Source: Candidatus Aerophobota bacterium (GTDB lineage Bacteria; Aerophobota; Aerophobia; Aerophobales; B47-G16). From it: 5,452 bases of DNA. The notes under the pieces were generated by a model. The model did not search any database. It was given only the letters and a program-made list of their open reading frames with translations, and was not told the DNA's origin. Positions within the stretch are counted from its first letter, which is position 1. The number at the start of each line of letters is the position of its first letter. Made by a program: the position numbers and the translations under genes. The stretch lies in contig QMPZ01000111.1 of NCBI GenBank assembly GCA_003648815.1, positions 1 through 5,452 of the forward strand. The letters are read 5' to 3'. Of this stretch, positions 1-4,337 are shown piece after piece.

Positions 1-579
1 GTTTCTTCGATCTATGAGCACAGCGTTAATGTTCACCTTGCGGGGAGAAACATAGTCAAATTCCCAGCTGTCGCCAACGTGGAGAAGATGCGAGGGAGAA
101 ACCTTAACTCTTTCACATATCCTCAAATACCCCTGAGGACTTTTAAGGTCTTTAAGTTCAGAAAGGGTGGAGAAGGCATATTCGAAGTAACTACCTATCT
201 TCCTCAGCTTAGGAGTTAAGAATTCTTTGGGCATCATACTGATGACGATTAATCGATATTTTTTCCTTAAACGTTCTAATACGGGAATGACATCAGGATA
301 AAGCTCTATCCTTGTCTCATACTTAGAGATGATCTCCTTCCAGGACACGTTCAACTGAAAGTGTTTGATCCAGAAGTTGATGTCGTACCAGTTGGGATTT
401 TTTTCTCCAACTCGACTGTATTCCTCTTGTACCACCTTTTTCGCCTCCTCGAAACTTATATTTTTTCTCTGTGCATATAGAAGAGGAATTTCCCCTCGCC
501 AGATCAGGTCATTAAAACCTTCCTTTATCAGAGTTCCATCCACGTCGAAGGAAATTACCTCTATCCCCTTAAACTTCAT
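1..579 (-). CDS. HAD-superfamily hydrolase, probable phosphatase (3' end cut by window edge)
   Basis: Translating from the ATG at 579 gives 193 residues with no stop up to the window edge, so the C-terminus (probably a few tens of residues) is missing. Motif I is FDVDGTL (11-17), with nucleophile Asp12 and acid/base Asp14. Motif II is VISMM with Ser114. Lys146 in LKSPQGYL is the likely motif III lysine. Motif IV is HVGDSWEFDY (167-176), with Asp170 and Asp175 for magnesium. The roughly 90 helical residues between motifs I and II are a C1-type cap, as in phosphoglycolate phosphatase-like and haloacid dehalogenase-like members. DGT and GDS favour phosphatase activity; the substrate is unknown. 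Motif IV continues with VSPRKVN where GARKAG is more usual. The start is two bases after the previous stop and has only a weak ribosome binding site (GAAGG ten bases away), so translation is probably coupled to the upstream gene. Confidence 0.88.
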   Translation of the reverse strand, partial: MKFKGIEVISFDVDGTLIKEGFNDLIWRGEIPLLYAQRKNISFEEAKKVVQEEYSRVGEKNPNWYDINFWIKHFQLNVSWKEIISKYETRIELYPDVIPVLERLRKKYRLIVISMMPKEFLTPKLRKIGSYFEYAFSTLSELKDLKSPQGYLRICERVKVSPSHLLHVGDSWEFDYVSPRKVNINAVLIDRRN

Positions 580-581
580 CC

Positions 582-884
582 TTAGAGGGCCTTCAGGATT
601 TCCTCAATTACATTCCCTGTATAAGAGGAAGGATCCCTGGTTATGTCTTCCAGGCGCTTTATCGTATTTCTGAGGTCACGCAAAAGTGAGGGATCAGGTT
701 TTCCTTTGTCTATTTTCTTCTGTCCTTTTCTGGTAAGCTTTAGAACTCTCTTTTTTGCTTTTTCAATGACCTTTTCGGGCACTCCTCTCTTTCCTGCAGC
801 TTGAAGGAGTTTGTCGAAAAGGGAGATGACATCCTTTTCTTCGTAAAATTCTATGCTCTGTTCATTCACCTTTATCGTCTTCAT
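582..884 (-). CDS. Small basic helical protein of unknown function
   Basis: I do not recognise this 100-residue protein. It begins with a short hydrophilic stretch that may be a beta strand pair (MKTIKVNEQSIEFY), then looks almost entirely alpha-helical: DVISLFDKLLQAAGKR, PEKVIEKAKKRVLKLTRKG and PSLLRDLRNTIKRLEDI are amphipathic segments. Lys and Arg are abundant, giving a positive net charge, especially between residues 30 and 65. There is no signal peptide, membrane segment, cysteine or catalytic motif. Evidence that it is real: an ATG start with GGAGAG at good spacing, the same strand and direction as its neighbours, a 45-base gap after ribD, and a stop only two bases before the following HAD gene, which suggests translational coupling. 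It could bind nucleic acid or a protein partner, but nothing visible proves either. Confidence 0.75.
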   Translation of the reverse strand: MKTIKVNEQSIEFYEEKDVISLFDKLLQAAGKRGVPEKVIEKAKKRVLKLTRKGQKKIDKGKPDPSLLRDLRNTIKRLEDITRDPSSYTGNVIEEILKAL

Positions 885-889
885 CTTTT

Positions 890-895
890 CTCTCC
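890..895 (-). promoter_or_regulatory. Ribosome binding site of the 100-residue unknown gene
   Basis: GGAGAG lies four bases before the ATG at 884 (the GGAG core is seven bases away), inside the 45-base gap after ribD. It supports this small frame being a real, independently initiated gene. Confidence 0.7.
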
Positions 896-929
896 ATAAA
901 CATCAATTTAAAGGCGCACTTTTATAGGC

Positions 930-2063
930 TTACTTTACGTACCCTTCCAGAAGGAGGTCCTGTCCTATCTTTCTTAGGGAACTTACTTCTATGTGTGGAG
1001 TCTGGGATAATAGATCCACGCCCTTTCCCTCCACCCAGGTGAGGGAGTTTCTTCCTCCTATTATTCGTGGGGCGAGAAATAGAAAGAGCTTGTCCACAAG
1101 TCCTTTGTCAAAAAAGGAGCCTATCACCTTCCCCCCTCCTTCCACCAGAAGAATCATTATCTCTAAGCTTGCCAACTTCTTCAGGACCTCCTCGAGGTCT
1201 ACCCTGCCGTCTTGGTCTTCCTTCACTATAGCTACCTTAATTCCTCTGCTTTTCAGCTCACACAGTTTCTGTCTGTCCGCCTTAGAGGTGGTGAAGATAA
1301 AGGTGTCCGCTTTATCCTGATTCTTTAAGATTTTAGAGTTCAAAGGAATTCTTAGCTTGCTGTCCAGAATGACCCGAGCAAGACTATCTTTGGAGGGAGC
1401 AAGTAAGGAAGGATCATCGCTTATGACGGTATTTATTCCCACTAAGATGGCATCCATTTTGTCCCGCAGGCGATGAGCAAACTCACGTGCCTTTTGTCCG
1501 GTTATCCACTTAGATTCTCCTTTGCTGGTGGCGATCTTTCCGTCCAGACTTGAGGCCACCTTTACAACTACAAAAGGGATTTTCTTTTTCATAAACTTGA
1601 AAAAGGCCTCGTTCACCTTTGTGGCCTCCTCCTCGCAGACCCCTAACTCGGTCTCTATGCCTGCCTTTTTAAGTTCCTGAACCCCTCGTCCTGAGTTTAT
1701 GGGATTTGGATCCAGAGTGGCTATTACCACCCGTCTGATGCCGGCCCGGATTATCGCCTGTGTGCAGGGTGGGGTCTTCCCATAATGAGAACAGGGCTCT
1801 AAGGTGACGTAAAGGGTGCAGCCTCTTGCCTTATCCTTTGCCCTCTGGATGGCCTCAACTTCAGCGTGAGGTCCTCCAAAATAGCGATGGTATCCCTTAG
1901 CGATGAGCTTGCCGTTCTTGACGAGCACCGCTCCCACCATTGGATTGGGAGAGACCTTCCCCTCACCCTTTTTAGCCAGACTTAAAGCAAGCCTCATCCA
2001 CTTCTCTTTTTCGGATAACTCATCCTTAGTTAAGGATTTAGAGCGAACTTCTATGTTTATCAC
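930..2063 (-). CDS. ribD: Bifunctional riboflavin biosynthesis deaminase/reductase RibD
   Basis: This protein performs two consecutive cytosolic steps of riboflavin synthesis after GTP cyclohydrolase II: deamination of the pyrimidine ring, then NADPH-dependent reduction of the ribosyl side chain, giving 5-amino-6-ribitylamino-uracil 5'-phosphate. In 377 residues the N-terminal cytidine-deaminase-like domain (about 20-150) has SPNPMVGAV (38-46), the zinc ligand motif PHAEVEA (65-71) and EPCSHYGKTPPC (89-100), giving ligands His66, Cys91 and Cys100. The reductase domain has VASSLDGKIAT (169-179), SKWITG (184-189), AILVGINTVISDDPSL (205-220), LVEGGG (306-311) and PRIIGG (332-337). Both halves look complete and of usual length. 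The start is uncertain: the GTG at 2063 lies in its own ribosome binding site, an ATA at 2054 has better spacing, and the first ATG (1997) would remove residues normally conserved. It follows asd by 25 bases, with no ribE, ribBA or ribH beside it in the window. Confidence 0.95.
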   Translation of the reverse strand: MINIEVRSKSLTKDELSEKEKWMRLALSLAKKGEGKVSPNPMVGAVLVKNGKLIAKGYHRYFGGPHAEVEAIQRAKDKARGCTLYVTLEPCSHYGKTPPCTQAIIRAGIRRVVIATLDPNPINSGRGVQELKKAGIETELGVCEEEATKVNEAFFKFMKKKIPFVVVKVASSLDGKIATSKGESKWITGQKAREFAHRLRDKMDAILVGINTVISDDPSLLAPSKDSLARVILDSKLRIPLNSKILKNQDKADTFIFTTSKADRQKLCELKSRGIKVAIVKEDQDGRVDLEEVLKKLASLEIMILLVEGGGKVIGSFFDKGLVDKLFLFLAPRIIGGRNSLTWVEGKGVDLLSQTPHIEVSSLRKIGQDLLLEGYVK

Positions 2064-2070
2064 CCCCTTT
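2059..2070 (-). promoter_or_regulatory. Ribosome binding site of ribD overlapping the assumed GTG start
   Basis: AAAGGGGGTGAT differs at one base from AAAGGAGGTGAT, the perfect complement of the usual bacterial 16S 3' end. The GTG at 2063 lies inside this match, which is too close for a normal start. An in-frame ATA at 2054 would stand eight bases after the G-run. Confidence 0.6.
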
Positions 2071-2094
2071 AGCTTAGGAGTCGATGGGCTAAAG
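2067..2094 (-). promoter_or_regulatory. Possible hairpin linking the asd stop to the ribD ribosome binding site
   Basis: In the mRNA, CUUUAGC at 2094-2088 (last asd codon plus its UAG stop) is a perfect 7-base complement of GCUAAAG at 2073-2067, with a 14-base loop. The second arm contains the AAAG that opens the ribD ribosome binding site. A ribosome finishing asd would open the stem, so it could couple ribD translation to asd. No U-run follows, so it is not a terminator. The stem is seen; the function is inference. Confidence 0.35.
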
Positions 2095-3105
2095 TAGAGC
2101 CTGCTCGATCAGAAGCTCCGCAATTTGAACAGCGTTTAAGGCCGCTCCCTTGCGAAGGTTATCTGCGACTATCCACATGTTTATCCCGTTCGGGCTCGAT
2201 AAGTCCTCCCGTATTCTTCCCACAAAGACCTCATCTCTTCCTGCTGCCTTTATGGGTAAGGGATAAATTTCTTGGCCGGGACTGTCTTCCACGATCACCC
2301 CAGGAGCCCGGGAGAGAATCTTTCTTACCTCCTCTACACTTATCTTCTCCTCTGTCTCCAGGGTCACCGCTTCTGAATGGGAGTTAAAGACAGGCACACG
2401 CACACAGGTGGCCGTGATGGCGATACTTTCATCCTCCATAATTTTCCTGGTCTCGTTAACCAGCTTCATTTCCTCCTCGGTATAGCCGTTGGGCAAAAAA
2501 TCCCCTATATGAGGAAGAAGGTTAAAGGCTATTTGATGAGGATAGACTTTTTTGGTGATCTTCTGCCGGGATAAAAGTTGTTTAGACTGCTCTGTTAGTT
2601 CCCTTATCGCTTCTTTTCCCGTTCCTGAAACTGCTTGATAGGTGGAGACGACCAGTTTCTTGACCTTTACCCTCTGATGAATAGGATTTATCGCCACCAC
2701 CAGTTGTATAGTAGAACAGTTAGGATTGGCTATGATTCCCTTATGAGACCTTAAGGCATGGGGGTTTACCTCAGGCACCACTAAGGGTGTGTTCTTGTCC
2801 ATCCTGAAAGCTTTGCTGTTATCTACCACCACGGCTCCTCTTTTCGCTGCTATAGGAGAAAATTCCCTGGATACGGAGGCACCTGCTGAAAATAAAGCTA
2901 TTTCTATTCCTTCAAAGGAGGAAGTGGTCAGCCTTTCTACTTTTAAACTTTCCCCGGCAAATTTCAACATCTTTCCCTCAGATCTCTCAGAAGCTAAGGC
3001 TCGCAAATTTCTTACGGGAAAGTTTCTCTGTTCTAAAACCTTTAGCATTTCCTTTCCCACCGCCCCCGTTGCTCCTACCACCGCTACATTATATCCTCTG
3101 GCCAA
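2089..3105 (-). CDS. asd: Aspartate-semialdehyde dehydrogenase
   Basis: This enzyme reduces aspartyl-4-phosphate with NADPH to aspartate semialdehyde, the branch point to diaminopimelate/lysine and homoserine. From the TTG at 3105 it has 338 residues, normal for the family. It shows the nucleotide-binding loop VVGATGAVGKEML near the N-terminus, FSAGASVS (about 72-79), DNSKAFRM (about 95-102), NPNCSTIQ with the catalytic Cys at about 130, AVSGTGKEA (about 158-166) and FNSHSEAV with the catalytic His at about 243. A longer frame from TTG at 3129 exists, but the AAGGAGG inside it and normal family N-termini favour 3105. The start is one base after the stop of the lysC regulatory part, so translation is probably coupled, matching their consecutive reactions. 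It ends with TAG inside a possible hairpin leading to ribD. Nothing is missing or unusual in the enzyme itself. Confidence 0.95.
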   Translation of the reverse strand: MARGYNVAVVGATGAVGKEMLKVLEQRNFPVRNLRALASERSEGKMLKFAGESLKVERLTTSSFEGIEIALFSAGASVSREFSPIAAKRGAVVVDNSKAFRMDKNTPLVVPEVNPHALRSHKGIIANPNCSTIQLVVAINPIHQRVKVKKLVVSTYQAVSGTGKEAIRELTEQSKQLLSRQKITKKVYPHQIAFNLLPHIGDFLPNGYTEEEMKLVNETRKIMEDESIAITATCVRVPVFNSHSEAVTLETEEKISVEEVRKILSRAPGVIVEDSPGQEIYPLPIKAAGRDEVFVGRIREDLSSPNGINMWIVADNLRKGAALNAVQIAELLIEQALL

Positions 3106-3106
3106 C

Positions 3107-3607
3107 TTATTCCTCCTTGTCCAGTTCAAATTCTCTATGGATAGCCTTTACCGCTTTCCTACCTTCTTTCTTTTTTACCACACAGGAAATCTTTATCTCC
3201 GAGGTGCTTATCATATCGATATTTATTCCCTCTTTCCCAAGACAGGTGAACATCCGAGCGGCGACTCCAGGATGAGATTGCATTCCCGCTCCAACTATGG
3301 AGACCTTAGCGATATCGGACTCATAAGTTACTTCCTTTGCTCCCAACTCCTGTTTAACTTTTTCCATAATCCTTTTAACTTCCTCTAAGTTCGTCTCCTC
3401 CACGGTAAAGGAGATGTCATTTTTTCCTCCTTTTTCACCGCCCTGCACGATCATATCTATGTTGATCTCAGCTTCAGCTAACCTGGTGAAGATAAACCCG
3501 GCCACTCCTGGCCTGTCAGGAACTTCCCTTATAGTTACCTTTGCCTCCTTTTCATTCAAGGCAATTCCGGTAACCACAAATCGTTCCATAACCTCCTCTT
3601 TATTCAA
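3107..3607 (-). CDS. lysC: Aspartokinase, regulatory ACT-domain part (beta part of a split lysC)
   Basis: This 166-residue frame contains the two ACT domains that form the C-terminal third of aspartokinases and bind the feedback amino acid (usually lysine and/or threonine). ACT1 starts near residue 9 with FVVTGIAL and contains REVPDRPGVAGFIF (27-40) and INIDMIVQ (48-55), then NDISFTV (63-69). ACT2 has VSIVGAGMQSHPGVAARMF (102-120) and INIDMISTSEIKIS (128-141). No kinase motif is present, so it can work only with the upstream product. The TTG at 3607 follows an in-frame TAG directly and has a consensus ribosome binding site. An ATG at 3589, preceded by AGAGGAGG, would give 160 residues, close in size to the separately made beta subunit known from Bacillus subtilis LysC. 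It overlaps the catalytic part by 8 bases, one frame forward, and its last codons carry the asd ribosome binding site. Domain identity is sure; the start and independence from the kinase part are not. Confidence 0.88.
   Translation of the reverse strand: MNKEEVMERFVVTGIALNEKEAKVTIREVPDRPGVAGFIFTRLAEAEINIDMIVQGGEKGGKNDISFTVEETNLEEVKRIMEKVKQELGAKEVTYESDIAKVSIVGAGMQSHPGVAARMFTCLGKEGINIDMISTSEIKISCVVKKKEGRKAVKAIHREFELDKEE
3112..3118 (-). promoter_or_regulatory. Ribosome binding site of asd, fixing its start at 3105
   Basis: A perfect AAGGAGG sits in the last codons of the lysC regulatory part, six bases before the TTG at 3105. It lies inside the longer frame that opens with TTG at 3129, which argues that the first eight residues of that longer frame are not translated. 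Confidence 0.85.
3592..3599 (-). promoter_or_regulatory. Ribosome binding site before the alternative ATG at 3589
   Basis: AGAGGAGG lies just after the stop codon of the catalytic part. GAGG at 3598-3595 is five bases from the ATG at 3589, while the stronger GGAGG core is only two bases away, which is tight. It could allow separate synthesis of a 160-residue ACT subunit. Confidence 0.45.
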
Positions 3608-4325
3608 CTATCGTCCCCTCCTTTTCGCTAAATGAAGAACGAATATGTAGCTTGATCTTATATTTTTGGGCCACCTCCACTGCCCGAAGATGAATGACCT
3701 TAGCTCCTGAGCTGGCCAACTCTAACATCTCCTCATAAGAGATGCGCCTTAGCTTTCTCGCCTCAGGCACTATTTGAGGATCAGCGGTATAGACTCCTTC
3801 TACATCGGTATAAATCTCGCACAACTTTACCTTCAGAGCAGCTGCTAAGGCTACTGCCGTAAGGTCCGAGCCCCCTCTTCCCAGGGTGGTGATTACGTTT
3901 TCCGAGGTAACCCCTTGGAAACCAGCCACCACTACAATTTTATCCTTCTCCAATTCCTTAAGAATTCTTTCTACCTCTATTCTCTGAATGCGGGCTCTGG
4001 TATGAACCTCATTGGTAATTATTCCCCCCTGAGAACCGTTGAGGGCAACGGCCTTTTCTCCCAAGGAATGCAAGGCCATGCTCAGTAAGGCAGAGGAGAT
4101 GATTTCCCCGCTGGAAAGAAGTAGGTCCAGTTCCCTTTTTGGAGGATTGAGACTGACCTGAGAGGCGAGCTTGAGTAGCTCATCAGTGGTGTCTCCCATA
4201 GCGGAGACCACTACCACCACTTTGTTTCCCTTTTTTCTGGTCCGGGCTATTCTCCTGGCTACCTCTTTTATCCTCTCCGGGGAGGAGAGGGAACTTCCTC
4301 CATATTTTTGCACGATCAGCGACAC
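3600..4325 (-). CDS. lysC: Aspartokinase, catalytic domain (alpha part of a split lysC)
   Basis: This is the amino-acid kinase domain of aspartate kinase, which phosphorylates L-aspartate with ATP to give aspartyl-4-phosphate, the first step to lysine/diaminopimelate, threonine and methionine. Motifs in its 241 residues are KYGGSS (7-12), VSAMGDTTDEL (40-50), SSGE (71-74), TLGRGGSDLTAV (147-158), YTDVEGVYTADP (172-183) and GAKVIHLRAVE (207-217). The domain finishes with EGTIVE and TAA exactly where normal single-chain aspartokinases (about 405 residues) continue into two ACT domains; those domains follow at once in another frame. All kinase motifs are intact, so this is not a decayed remnant. 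The start is GTG with GGAGAGG upstream. It sits between pncB (12 bases) and the regulatory part (8-base overlap). Whether the split is real, a sequencing error or a recoding site cannot be decided from the sequence. Confidence 0.93.
   Translation of the reverse strand: MSLIVQKYGGSSLSSPERIKEVARRIARTRKKGNKVVVVVSAMGDTTDELLKLASQVSLNPPKRELDLLLSSGEIISSALLSMALHSLGEKAVALNGSQGGIITNEVHTRARIQRIEVERILKELEKDKIVVVAGFQGVTSENVITTLGRGGSDLTAVALAAALKVKLCEIYTDVEGVYTADPQIVPEARKLRRISYEEMLELASSGAKVIHLRAVEVAQKYKIKLHIRSSFSEKEGTIVE
3615..3625 (-). promoter_or_regulatory. Ribosome binding site for the lysC regulatory part (TTG start)
   Basis: AAAAGGAGGGG lies within the last codons of the catalytic part, and its GGAGG core ends nine bases before the TTG at 3607. 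The bases also encode the conserved Lys-Glu-Gly of the kinase domain end, so the match could be partly accidental. Confidence 0.5.
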
Positions 4326-4336
4326 TTTTCCTCTCC
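4272..4336 (-). promoter_or_regulatory. Possible alternating hairpins over the lysC start
   Basis: In the mRNA, CCUCUCC at 4290-4284 (codons 12-14 of lysC) is exactly complementary to two copies of GGAGAGG: the ribosome binding site at 4336-4330 and a downstream copy at 4278-4272. Pairing with the first would hide the ribosome binding site. Pairing with the second gives a 7-bp stem with a 5-base loop and would free it. The complementarity is seen directly; a regulatory role is inference. Purine-rich GGAG-like words are common in this strand, so chance is a serious alternative. No U-tract follows, so it is not an intrinsic terminator. Confidence 0.3.
4330..4336 (-). promoter_or_regulatory. Ribosome binding site of lysC (catalytic part)
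   Basis: GGAGAGG lies four bases before the GTG at 4325, in the 12-base gap after the pncB stop. It supports that GTG over the later in-frame GTG at codon 5. The same seven bases recur within the gene at 4278-4272 (see the regulatory-structure entry). Confidence 0.75.
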
Positions 4337-4337
4337 G

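Noticed and set aside
365..673. 102-residue open frame on the plus strand
   Set aside because: It is the reverse of the HAD gene and the end of the small unknown gene, both of which have better evidence on the minus strand.
885..929. Promoter (TATAAA at 926-921) or terminator in the ribD-unknown gene gap
   Set aside because: No convincing -35 element lies at the right distance, and the only inverted repeat (AAG/CTT) is too short, with no U-tract.
991..1320. 109-residue open frame on the plus strand, and one at 1903-2097
   Set aside because: Both are antisense to ribD, whose motifs account for the sequence; there is no independent support.
2064..2088. FMN riboswitch before ribD
   Set aside because: The gap is only 25 bases and lacks the conserved RFN elements.
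2789..3388. 199-residue open frame on the plus strand
   Set aside because: It runs antisense to the conserved asd and lysC regulatory genes, has no recognisable motifs or good ribosome binding site, and its composition is what the reverse of those genes gives.
3590..3625. prfB-like programmed +1 frameshift in lysC
   Set aside because: A purine-rich ribosome binding-like sequence and a stop codon are present, but the spacing is longer than at prfB and no slippery codon allows good re-pairing one base forward. It is kept only as a minor alternative to a split gene or an error.
4326..4337. Lysine riboswitch or leader before lysC
   Set aside because: Only 12 bases separate pncB and lysC, far too few for a riboswitch.
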